Positions 27,303 to 34,639 of a stretch of DNA of 64,000 nucleotides are shown piece after piece (position 1 is the first letter of the stretch; each line of letters opens with the position of its first letter). This DNA is from an uncultured Eubacteriales bacterium. GTDB lineage: Bacteria > Bacillota > Clostridia > Christensenellales > Borkfalkiaceae. Position numbers and translations under genes: made by a program. The stretch is from positions 25,828-89,827 of the forward strand of contig CASELQ010000005.1 of NCBI GenBank assembly GCA_949288785.1, written 5' to 3'. The notes under the pieces are model-generated. The model was not told the DNA's origin. It saw only the letters and a program-made list of their open reading frames with translations, and made no database searches.

Positions 27303-27413
27303 AATTTATCGGGCAAAACCTTGCGCGGCAGCGCGCCTGTTATCCGGCGCATTGCCGTACCGGAGGGGCGGAACCTGTTTTAAACGGTATAAAACTTAAC
27401 AAAGCGTTATGCT

Positions 27414-27438
27414 GAGCGCCCTCTTTGCGAGGGCGCTC
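27414..27438. terminator. hairpin between convergent phosphorylase and kinase genes
   Basis: A perfect 10-bp stem, GAGCGCCCTC / GAGGGCGCTC, with the loop TTTGC. The right arm overlaps the stop codon of the minus-strand kinase gene (27437-27439). T runs are poor on both sides, so it is a likely but not ideal bidirectional terminator. Confidence 0.6.
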
Positions 27439-27931
27439 ATAACCTGAATATTTCATCCGCAACGGTATCGGGCGTTTTGCCCGAAGTATCTATTTTGACC
27501 GTATCGAGCGATTGATATAGTTCAAGCCTTGCTATGCTCCTTTCAATTATGTCTGCCGAGCGCAGCCCCGCGGTTACATCCCGCGAAAGCCGCTCGCGCA
27601 GGGTTTTAGGGTCGGCTATAAGCGAGATATTTTTTACGGTATGGTTTTTTGCGTCTAAATTGTTTATTATGGAATCTATTATATACTGATGGTCCATTAC
27701 CCAGCAGAATATCACGTTGTCGTAAGCGGAGCAGTGCAAAAAATTGTTCAGCATGTGGCAAATATTGTCGGTTACCATGGCCTTGGTCTCCTCGGTAACC
27801 CGAAACGGCGCCGAGTTCCAGCACCAGTCCCCGTCTAAAAACACGCAGTTATCGAGTTTTTGCATAAGAAGTTTGCAAACCGTGGTTTTCCCGACGCCCA
27901 TTGCGCCGCCTATCATGTATAGTTTTTTCAT
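27437..27931 (-). CDS. P-loop nucleoside/shikimate kinase-like ATPase
   Basis: 164 residues. The N-terminus is a textbook Walker A (MIGGAMGVGKTTVCKLL), followed by NCVFLDGDWCW, a kinase-type acceptor motif. Later there is VIFCWVMDHQY and a basic lid-like segment TLRERLSRDVTAGLRS. The size and order fit small AAA/nucleotide-kinase proteins of the type annotated as predicted kinases. The phosphate acceptor is unknown. GGAGAG precedes the ATG. The gene stands alone on the minus strand. Confidence 0.72.
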   Translation of the reverse strand: MKKLYMIGGAMGVGKTTVCKLLMQKLDNCVFLDGDWCWNSAPFRVTEETKAMVTDNICHMLNNFLHCSAYDNVIFCWVMDHQYIIDSIINNLDAKNHTVKNISLIADPKTLRERLSRDVTAGLRSADIIERSIARLELYQSLDTVKIDTSGKTPDTVADEIFRL

Positions 27932-28171
27932 ATAATGTTCTCTCCGTTTTTTCGGTATCGCTGCCGAATAATTGCCGATACTTCAATTTTTCGGCGCGGG
28001 CTTAAAAAGCCCGCGCCGAAAAAGATTTCGTATAAATTTACTGCCGTAAAGGCCGAGGCCGCAAGCGCCCCGGTAAGATATCCGCCTGTTCCGGGCAAAA
28101 AGATTTATTTATCGCTCGGCACACCGCCTAAACCGAGCGGTTTAGGCGGTGCCGAACAAAGCGATATAAGT
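27932..28171. other. intergenic region with two large hairpins
   Basis: The first hairpin is a 16-bp perfect inverted repeat at 27987-28023 (TTTTTCGGCGCGGGCT and its complement, loop TAAAA); both strands end it in As, so it is not a classical terminator. The second, 28111-28165, pairs ACCGCCTAAACC with GGTTTAGGCGGT and adds TCGGC/GCCGA and ATCGC/GCGAT outside. It lies just after the guaA stop codon and probably ends that transcript. No gene was found. Confidence 0.6.
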
Positions 28172-29149
28172 TCATTCCCACTCTATGGTGGCAACGGGCT
28201 TGGGCGAAAGGTCGTAAAGCACGCGATTTACTCCCTTTACTTCTTTTAATATCCTGTCCGTAATGCGCGTCAGCAGCGCGAACGGAATTTCGGGCACGGT
28301 GGCGGTCATTGCGTCCACCGTGTTTACGGCGCGGATTATAACGGGGTAAGCTTCCACCCGCTTTCCTTCCTTCACGCCCACCGATTTAAAATCCGGCACG
28401 GCGGTAAAATACTGCCATATTTTCCCTTCCAGCCCGTTTGCGGCAAATTCTTCTCTTAAAATTGCGTCCGATTCCCGAACGGCTTCCAGCCTGTCCCGGG
28501 TTATCGCGCCCAGGCACCTTACGCCCAGTCCGGGACCGGGGAAGGGCTGGCGGTATACCATATTGTCGGGCAGACCCAACGCCTTGCCTACAACGCGCAC
28601 CTCGTCTTTATAAAGGAGTTTTAACGGTTCCACGAGTTCGAGATTGAAATGTTCGGGCAACCCGCCCACGTTGTGGTGGGCTTTAACCCCCTTGCTTTCC
28701 AGTATGTCCGGGTAAATGGTGCCCTGCGCCAGAAAGGCTATGCCGGTGAGTTTATTTGCTTCCTCCTCGAACACGTTTATGAACTCCGCGCCTATTATCT
28801 TGCGCTTTTGCTCGGGGTCTTTTACTCCCGCGAGTTTATTTAAAAAGCGTTCGGATGCGTCCACATATATAAGGTTGGCGTTCATCTGATTTTTGAACAC
28901 TTCTATTACCTGTTCGGGCTCGCCCTTTCTTAAAAGTCCGTGATTGACGTGCACGCACACGAGATTTTCGCCTATCGCCTTTATTAAAAGCGCGGCAACC
29001 ACCGAACTGTCCACCCCGCCGGAAAGAGCAAGCAGCACTTTTTTATCCTTTACCTGAGCGCGTGTTTCCTTCACGCTTTCCTCAATGAATTTTTCGGCAA
29101 GCGCCGCAGTTGTTATGCGTTCCATGTTTTCGGGCCGTATATCAGACAT
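28172..29149 (-). CDS. guaA: GMP synthase ATP-pyrophosphatase subunit, stand-alone
   Basis: 325 residues. It amidates XMP to GMP. The ATP-pyrophosphatase PP-loop SGGVDSSVVAALL lies near residue 51, and the C-terminal dimerisation domain is complete (YRQPFPGPGLGVRCLG, AVNTVDAMTA, and the terminal PVATIEWE). The usual ~200-residue N-terminal glutamine amidotransferase domain is missing. The start at 29149 is supported by GGAGGT three bases upstream and a 17-bp-spaced promoter just beyond, so no fused domain was lost at the start. This is the two-subunit arrangement known from archaea (GuaAa plus GuaAb). No amidotransferase partner is in the window. Confidence 0.9.
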   Translation of the reverse strand: MSDIRPENMERITTAALAEKFIEESVKETRAQVKDKKVLLALSGGVDSSVVAALLIKAIGENLVCVHVNHGLLRKGEPEQVIEVFKNQMNANLIYVDASERFLNKLAGVKDPEQKRKIIGAEFINVFEEEANKLTGIAFLAQGTIYPDILESKGVKAHHNVGGLPEHFNLELVEPLKLLYKDEVRVVGKALGLPDNMVYRQPFPGPGLGVRCLGAITRDRLEAVRESDAILREEFAANGLEGKIWQYFTAVPDFKSVGVKEGKRVEAYPVIIRAVNTVDAMTATVPEIPFALLTRITDRILKEVKGVNRVLYDLSPKPVATIEWE

Positions 29150-29185
29150 ATCCACCTCCGTAAGGTTATAATTTAATCTATAATT

Positions 29186-29214
29186 ATTATAATATTTTGC
29201 GATGCTCAAGTCAA
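29186..29214 (-). promoter_or_regulatory. sigma-A promoter of guaA
   Basis: On the minus strand TTGACT (29214-29209), a 17-bp spacer and a perfect TATAAT (29191-29186). The leader is only about 30 nt, too short for a purine riboswitch. Confidence 0.82.
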
Positions 29215-29377
29215 TGTTTACGCGGCAGATTTTGTTTTGTGCCTGTTTATCAGAGCATATGTACGTAAGACGAGTGCATTTGTGCCCGCGCCGGGGCATC
29301 CGGGCGCGGGCGGAGAGGTTTCCTGCGGGGCTTAGGCGTAACCCTCGGCAAAAATAAACGCGCGCGCCGCAAAACGC

Positions 29378-29406
29378 TTGTAAAAAATTTTTGCGTATGA
29401 TAAAAT
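29378..29406 (+). promoter_or_regulatory. sigma-A promoter of nfnAB
   Basis: TTGTAA (29378-29383), a 17-bp spacer and TAAAAT (29401-29406), 29 bp before the nfnA start codon. A GCCCGCGCC/GGCGCGGGC hairpin lies upstream at 29284-29311. Confidence 0.7.
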
Positions 29407-29435
29407 AAAAGCAAATTCATACGGAGAGGAAAGGT

Positions 29436-30278
29436 ATGTTCGAAATTGTTGCGGTAAAAAAACTTAATCCTACCGTTACCGAAATGGAGATAAACGCGCC
29501 GCTCGTAGCCAAAAAAGCGCAGGCGGGGCAGTTTGTCATTGTAAGAGCCGCGAAAGAGGGGGAAAGAATACCTCTTACCGTTGCCGATTACGACAGGGAA
29601 AAGGGCACCGTAAAGATAATTTTTCAGATAGTGGGCGCAACCACCTATCTTTTAAATAGGCTTAAAGAAGGCGACAGGCTTGCCGATTTTGTGGGGCCGC
29701 TCGGCAACCCCACCCACACCGAAGGGCTTAAAAAAGTCGCGGTGGTGGGCGGCGGCGTGGGCTGCGCAATAGCCTACCCGGTGGCAAAAAAACTGCACGA
29801 ACAGGGGGCAACCGTGCATACCGTTGCGGGGTTCAGAAATAAAGACCTTGTGATACTTGAAGATGAGTTTAAAAAGGTAAGCGATAAGTACGTCCTCGTT
29901 TCTGACGACGGGACCGCCGGCAAAAAGGGGCTGGTTACCGACGCTTTGAAAGAACTTATAGAGAGCGGCGAGCAGTATGACGAGGTAATCGCCATAGGCC
30001 CCGTTATAATGATGAAGTTCGTATGCGCCCTTACCAAGCAGTACGGGATAAAGACGGTGGTAAGCATGAACCCCGTTATGATAGACGGAACGGGCATGTG
30101 CGGCGGGTGCCGCCTTACCGTGGGCGGCAGGGTGAAGTTTGCCTGTGTGGACGGGCCTGATTTTGACGGGCACCAGGTAGATTTTGACGAGGCGATGTCC
30201 CGCGGGGGTAACTACAAAGAGTGGGAACGCCACAAATACGAGGAGACCTGCAATCTTTTTAAAAAGGAGAGTTTATAA
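29436..30278 (+). CDS. nfnA: NfnA-like FAD/NAD-binding ferredoxin-NADP reductase subunit
   Basis: 280 residues. It is the small subunit of the electron-bifurcating NADH-dependent ferredoxin:NADP+ oxidoreductase. The FAD-binding part shows RIPLTVADYD, and the NAD-binding part KVAVVGGGVGCAIAYP. Near the C-terminus, MIDGTGMCGGCRLTVGG and the later FACVDGPDFDGH carry the cysteines of a [2Fe-2S] cluster. It is directly followed by nfnB (the stop codon overlaps the next start by one base). The complex balances NADH, NADPH and ferredoxin in anaerobes. Dihydroorotate or sulfide dehydrogenase subunits are related alternatives, but the neighbour favours Nfn. Confidence 0.9.
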   Translation: MFEIVAVKKLNPTVTEMEINAPLVAKKAQAGQFVIVRAAKEGERIPLTVADYDREKGTVKIIFQIVGATTYLLNRLKEGDRLADFVGPLGNPTHTEGLKKVAVVGGGVGCAIAYPVAKKLHEQGATVHTVAGFRNKDLVILEDEFKKVSDKYVLVSDDGTAGKKGLVTDALKELIESGEQYDEVIAIGPVIMMKFVCALTKQYGIKTVVSMNPVMIDGTGMCGGCRLTVGGRVKFACVDGPDFDGHQVDFDEAMSRGGNYKEWERHKYEETCNLFKKESL

Positions 30279-31669
30279 TGCCCAATATGTCGCTTAAAAA
30301 GAACGCAATGCCGTCGCAGAATGCGGCGGAGAGGAGTAAAAATTTCCGCGAGGTGGCTTTGGGATACACCGAAGAGCTTGCCGTTTCCGAGGCGGAAAGA
30401 TGCCTGCACTGCAAGAACATGCCGTGCGTAAAGGGTTGCCCCGTAATGGTGGATATCCCGGGGTTTATTGCCAAAATAAAAGAGAGAGATTTCGAGGGGG
30501 CTTATAATGTCATCTCCGCAACGTCATCTCTTCCCGCGGTGTGCGGCAGGGTATGCCCGCAGGAAACCCAGTGCGAAAAGTATTGCGTGCGGGGCATAAA
30601 GGGCGAGCCGGTTGGTATAGGCAGGCTGGAGAGGTTTGCGGCGGACTATCATAACGAGCACGGCGCCGCGGCGCCCGAAAGACCCGTTCAAAACGGCATA
30701 AATGTGGCGGTCATAGGCAGCGGACCCGCAGGGCTTACCTGTGCGGGGGATCTTGCGCGGCTGGGGTACGACGTTACCGTGTTCGAAGCGCTCCACCTTG
30801 CCGGCGGGGTTTTAAGTTACGGCATACCCGAATTCCGCCTTCCCAAGGCGATAGTGAATAAAGAGATAGAAACCCTTAAAGACCTGGGCGTGAAGATAGA
30901 GACCGATATGGTGATAGGCAAGGTGCTTTCGATAGAAGAACTCGTTAAAGAATACGGGTTCAAAGCGGTGTTTATCGGGACGGGCGCGGGGCTGCCGAAA
31001 TTTATGAATATCCCCGGAGAAACGCTCAACGGCGTGTTTTCCGCCAACGAATTTCTTACCAGAATAAATCTGATGAAGGCATATAAGGAGGACGCGGACA
31101 CCCCCATTCAGCGCGGCAAAAACGTGGTTGTGGTGGGCGGCGGCAACGTAGCCATGGACGCGGCAAGGTGCGCCAGGCGGCTGGGCGCCCAAGTAACGGT
31201 AGTATACCGCCGCACTTTAAAAGAACTTCCCGCCCGCGCGGAGGAAGTGGAGCACGCCATGGAAGAGGGGATTGAATTTAAGTTCCTTACCAATCCCGTA
31301 AAAATAAACGGCGATAATAACAGGCGGGTAAGCTCGATAACCTGCCTTAAAATGCGCCTTTCCGAGCCGGACGCTTCCGGGAGAGCCCGCCCGGTTCCCG
31401 TAGAGGGGAGCGAGTTCGACATCACGGCGGACGTGGTGATAATGGCGCTGGGCACTTCTCCCAACCCGCTTATAAAGGATACCACGGAGGGGCTTGAAGT
31501 AAACGGGCACGGCGGTATTATAACCGATGAAAACGGCAAGACTTCGGTTACCGCGGTGTACGCGGGGGGAGACGCGGTTACGGGCGCCGCCACGGTTATA
31601 CTTGCGATGGGCGCCGGAAAAACCGCCGCCGCCGCAATTGACAGGTATATTAAAGGACAGGCAAACTAA
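30278..31669 (+). CDS. nfnB: NfnB-like / glutamate synthase small subunit-type NADPH oxidoreductase
   Basis: 463 residues. The N-terminal ferredoxin-like domain has cysteine groups CLHCKNMPCVKGCP and CGRVCPQETQCEKYC for two [4Fe-4S] clusters. Two dinucleotide folds follow: VAVIGSGPAGLTCAGDLAR for FAD and VVVVGGGNVAMDAARCARR for NADPH. In NfnB this subunit holds the bifurcating flavin. The same fold serves as GltD in glutamate synthase; the absence of a GltB large subunit and the adjacent nfnA support NfnB. Confidence 0.9.
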   Translation: MPNMSLKKNAMPSQNAAERSKNFREVALGYTEELAVSEAERCLHCKNMPCVKGCPVMVDIPGFIAKIKERDFEGAYNVISATSSLPAVCGRVCPQETQCEKYCVRGIKGEPVGIGRLERFAADYHNEHGAAAPERPVQNGINVAVIGSGPAGLTCAGDLARLGYDVTVFEALHLAGGVLSYGIPEFRLPKAIVNKEIETLKDLGVKIETDMVIGKVLSIEELVKEYGFKAVFIGTGAGLPKFMNIPGETLNGVFSANEFLTRINLMKAYKEDADTPIQRGKNVVVVGGGNVAMDAARCARRLGAQVTVVYRRTLKELPARAEEVEHAMEEGIEFKFLTNPVKINGDNNRRVSSITCLKMRLSEPDASGRARPVPVEGSEFDITADVVIMALGTSPNPLIKDTTEGLEVNGHGGIITDENGKTSVTAVYAGGDAVTGAATVILAMGAGKTAAAAIDRYIKGQAN

Positions 31670-32175
31670 ATTGCGCCGTGTCCGGAAGTTTTAACAGGTA
31701 AATTGACGGATATTGCAGGATATGTAAATGCGTGGCGGGCGGTAACGCCCGCTTTCGTGCTTTCGGAGATTCCCGCGCGGCTGTTTTATTTTGTGTTTTG
31801 CGTATAAAGCAACTTTTGAAACGTACCGCATGATAATTAGGGCAATAAATTTCTGCGATTTAATCCTGCCTGAAATATTTTTTTGTAATTATTTCTCCCG
31901 GCGGCGCTATGCGCCGCCGGGAGAAATAATATGCTCACAAAAATTTATTATGCTATATGAGAATTTTCGGAATTTTTGCGCGATTAGTTCAGATAATTAT
32001 AAATGAATTTACGATTTTATAAAAAATATTGAAGATTTTGTAAAGACACGGGGACATAACGGTGATAAAATTGAATTATAGTTTTGGTTTTTCTGATGTT
32101 TAGGAAAAATCGGATACAAGCAATTTGCATAAAACGGGCAAATAATATTTTTTTAATAAAAATTTGTAATGACGG
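31670..32175. other. AT-rich intergenic region before the glycan locus
   Basis: About 500 bp. A GGCGGGCG/CGCCCGC hairpin at 31734-31752 with a short T stretch probably ends the nfnAB transcript. A second, perfect 20-bp inverted repeat with a 3-nt loop lies at 31888-31930. The rest is low-GC and I see no gene in it. It marks the change from GC-rich housekeeping DNA to the more AT-rich locus that follows. Confidence 0.6.
31888..31930. repeat. 20-bp perfect inverted repeat (3-nt loop)
   Basis: The arms read ATTATTTCTCCCGGCGGCGC and its exact complement, around TAT. The A/T outer parts make each strand's second arm end in As rather than Ts, but the inner GC block plus AT flank resembles bidirectional terminators that use the stem itself. 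No copy was seen elsewhere in the window. Confidence 0.7.
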
Positions 32176-32204
32176 TTGACCCGGCAAAAATTGTATGTTA
32201 AAAT
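32176..32204 (+). promoter_or_regulatory. promoter at the head of the glycan locus
   Basis: TTGACC (32176-32181), a 17-bp spacer and TAAAAT (32199-32204). It is the best promoter upstream of the 32.3-kb gene and may drive several genes downstream. Confidence 0.75.
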
Positions 32205-32233
32205 ACAAATACTTTTTTTGGTAAAAAGTGAGC

Positions 32234-32257
32234 GTTCGATGTTTTGCGGCATCGAAC
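32234..32257. promoter_or_regulatory. inverted repeat in the leader, possible operator
   Basis: GTTCGATG, eight bases, CATCGAAC: perfect 8-bp arms located about 25 bases after the predicted transcription start and ahead of the ribosome-binding site. It could be a repressor site or an RNA hairpin that affects translation. Confidence 0.45.
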
Positions 32258-32272
32258 AGAGAGGTGGGAGAG

Positions 32273-34339
32273 TTGAGCAGTTTATACGATTTTCGAAAAG
32301 AACTTGTAACGGTTCACGAGCCTTGCCGGAGGGACGGCAGCGCGCGAGCGGGAAAAAACGATTATGTTTTCAAGGACGGTACTGTATTGTCCGTTCCCGC
32401 GTTCGCCGGCAAAGCGCTGAATACCGCCGTAAGGGACTTTGCGGACTATCTTTTTATATCGCAGGGGTTAAGCGCCGGGCTTTCGCATGGGGGCGATGGA
32501 GATATATTTTTCGAAAAACTGCCCTGCGAAGAACTTACCGGCAGGAAAAAATCTGAATGTATAATATCCGTGGGTGAAAAGATAAAGATTTCCGCCTATC
32601 ATGACCGTGGCTTTGCCCAGGGGCTTTATAAGCTTGAGAATATGATGGACGTACGCCGCGTCCCGTTTGTCAAAAAAGATACGTATCATTTTACGCCGCT
32701 GTTTTCTCCGCGCATGGTACACTCCGCCGTCGGGCTGGACTTTTATCCGGACGGGTATCTTGCCAGGCTGGCGCACGCAGGGATTGACACTATTCTGCTT
32801 TCGGTGCACGGTGTCAATAAATCTCATGCGGGGGATATCGATTTTAACGAGCTTTGCATGCGCGCGGAAAATTACGGATTAGACGTATATGCATATAGTC
32901 AGATGAAGAGCGAAGTTTATCCCGACGATGAGGGCGCCGAAGCGTTTTATGACAGACTTTACGGGGATATTTTCAGGAATTGTCCGTATTTTAAGGGGCT
33001 TATTCTAGTAGGGGAATCGATATTATTCCCGAGCAAAGATCCGAAAACGGACGGCAGGCTTTCATATCTTTTGCCGGATGAAGATATACCTTCCGGTAAA
33101 CCCTGCCCCGGCTGGTGGCCATGCAGCGATTATCCTAAACTTGTGGAGCGCATCAAAAAGTCCGTGCAAAAATACGTGCCCGAAGCGGATATAGTGTTCT
33201 GGACGTATAACTGGGGCTACGCGCCCGAAGAGGACCGTGTGCGTCTTATAAATTCCCTGCCGCAGGATATAAGTCTTTTGGTTACTTTCGAGATGTTCGA
33301 AAAGTATAAATTGGGTAAAGTATCCGGGTATTGTGCGGACTATACGCTTGCTTTTGCGGGGCCGGGAAAGTATTTTGAGAGCGAGGCAAAGGCTGCCGCC
33401 GCGCGCGGCATAAGGCTTTATTCCATGGCAAACACGGCGGGCAAGACCTGGGATTTCGGCTGTGCGCCTTATGAGCCTATGCCTTATCAGTGGATAAAGC
33501 GTTATGAGGGGCTGAAAAATGCCAATAAGGACTATAATCTGAGCGGGCTTATGGAAAGCCATACTTACGGGCTTTATCCCTCTTTCATATCAGATCTTGC
33601 ATGTTCCGTATTTTCGATGCCGGGGGAGAACTGCGAAAAACTGTTGGAAGATGTAACGGCAAAACATTTCGGCAGGGAGAACGTTGCGGTGTTAAAGAGA
33701 GTTTTTCGCCTTTGGAGCAACGCGATAGCACGCTTTACGCCTTCTAACGAGGATCAGTACGGAGCGTTCAGAGTGGGACCTGCATATCCGTTCCGTTTTG
33801 TAAAAAAATTCATGCCGCCGCCCGCCGCTCCGCGCGCCGCGGTAGAGGGCATGGTTATGCCGGATTATGAATTTCCTTATTTAGATTTTTCTCCGCCGCC
33901 CATGCTTCGGATGGACGCCGAGCTGTCGGCGCTCAACAAAATGAAAGCTGATATTGACAAAGGCATAGAGCTTCTGCAAACCCTGTGCAGGAATAAAGAG
34001 CAAAGTTTGGAAAGGCTTCTTAACCTGGGCAAATATCTTTCTCATACTATACAGACGGGTATAAACGCCAAGAAATGGCACGTTTTAAAAACTCAATTAA
34101 AAGTCGAGAGAAACAGGGAAAAAGCGCTTGATCTTCTGGACAGAGCGGAAGGACTTTTAAAAGAAGAATATAAAAACGCGGAGACTGCCATTCCTATAGT
34201 AGAGTATGATTCCGCGCTCGGGTATGAATGCAGTATGGATTACCTCGGAGATGCGGAGCACATAAAATGGAAGTTAAAGCAGGTAGAGTATGTGCTTACA
34301 ACGGAATTTGCCGAATACAAGGCACGGCTTAATTTTTAA
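32273..34339 (+). CDS. GH20-clan-like glycoside hydrolase of unassigned family
   Basis: 688 residues from a TTG start, preferred because AGGTGG lies five bases upstream; a GTG at 32228 would leave only ~17 nt of leader and no site. Residues ~25-125 resemble the alpha/beta domain that precedes the barrel in GH20/GH67/GH84 proteins (AVRDFADYL, then IKISAYHDRGFAQGLYKLENMM). A TIM-barrel-like part follows (FSPRMVHSAVGLDFYPDGYLARLAHAGIDTILLS as landmark), with a candidate acidic pair in GLILVGESILFPSKD. The C-terminus (from ~535) is helical. There is no signal peptide, so it acts in the cytoplasm on imported oligosaccharides. The exact bond cleaved is unknown. Confidence 0.65.
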   Translation: MSSLYDFRKELVTVHEPCRRDGSARAGKNDYVFKDGTVLSVPAFAGKALNTAVRDFADYLFISQGLSAGLSHGGDGDIFFEKLPCEELTGRKKSECIISVGEKIKISAYHDRGFAQGLYKLENMMDVRRVPFVKKDTYHFTPLFSPRMVHSAVGLDFYPDGYLARLAHAGIDTILLSVHGVNKSHAGDIDFNELCMRAENYGLDVYAYSQMKSEVYPDDEGAEAFYDRLYGDIFRNCPYFKGLILVGESILFPSKDPKTDGRLSYLLPDEDIPSGKPCPGWWPCSDYPKLVERIKKSVQKYVPEADIVFWTYNWGYAPEEDRVRLINSLPQDISLLVTFEMFEKYKLGKVSGYCADYTLAFAGPGKYFESEAKAAAARGIRLYSMANTAGKTWDFGCAPYEPMPYQWIKRYEGLKNANKDYNLSGLMESHTYGLYPSFISDLACSVFSMPGENCEKLLEDVTAKHFGRENVAVLKRVFRLWSNAIARFTPSNEDQYGAFRVGPAYPFRFVKKFMPPPAAPRAAVEGMVMPDYEFPYLDFSPPPMLRMDAELSALNKMKADIDKGIELLQTLCRNKEQSLERLLNLGKYLSHTIQTGINAKKWHVLKTQLKVERNREKALDLLDRAEGLLKEEYKNAETAIPIVEYDSALGYECSMDYLGDAEHIKWKLKQVEYVLTTEFAEYKARLNF

Positions 34340-34438
34340 TACATAACTATCGTAAAAAGAATTCGGCGTAAAAATCGGCGATTCGGACGCATACAATTAT
34401 TATAAACAATAATTTTTAGAACGGTGCAACGCCAAAAA

Positions 34439-34524
34439 GGGTATACCCTTTTTTCATTAGCCGGTAAGGCTAATGAAAAAAGGGTATACCCTTTTTTCAT
34501 TAGCCGGTAAGGCTAATGAAAAAA
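34439..34524. repeat. perfect 43-bp tandem duplication carrying hairpins
   Basis: Two identical 43-bp units (34439-34481 and 34482-34524). Each contains the palindrome GGGTATACCC, then CTTTTTTCATTAGCC, the loop GGTAA, and GGCTAATGAAAAAA. Each unit folds as a terminator-like ATTAGCC/GGCTAAT hairpin. Alternatively, the second arm of unit 1 can pair with the first arm of unit 2 (17-bp stem with a TATA loop), so the two foldings compete. It lies between the GH20-like and GHL6-like genes and may attenuate transcription. Confidence 0.9.
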
Positions 34525-34639
34525 GCAACAATTATCGGCATTCAAAGTATATGAGTATACCTTATCAATTAAAGAGAGCGGCAAAAAAAGCCGCTTAAAA
34601 GAGATTACCGGCACAAGGGAAAACGAGAGGGGGATAATT

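Noticed and set aside
27935..28249. 104-codon open frame
   Set aside because: It spans two large hairpins and the guaA 3' end and has no start signal.
29284..29311. Riboswitch or other RNA before nfnAB
   Set aside because: Only a single GC-rich hairpin is visible and it lies upstream of the mapped promoter; no known aptamer core could be matched.
31791..32006. 71-codon open frame in the AT-rich gap
   Set aside because: No ribosome-binding site, it crosses the large hairpin and the composition looks random.
34439..34524. CRISPR array
   Set aside because: Only two units, directly joined without spacers.
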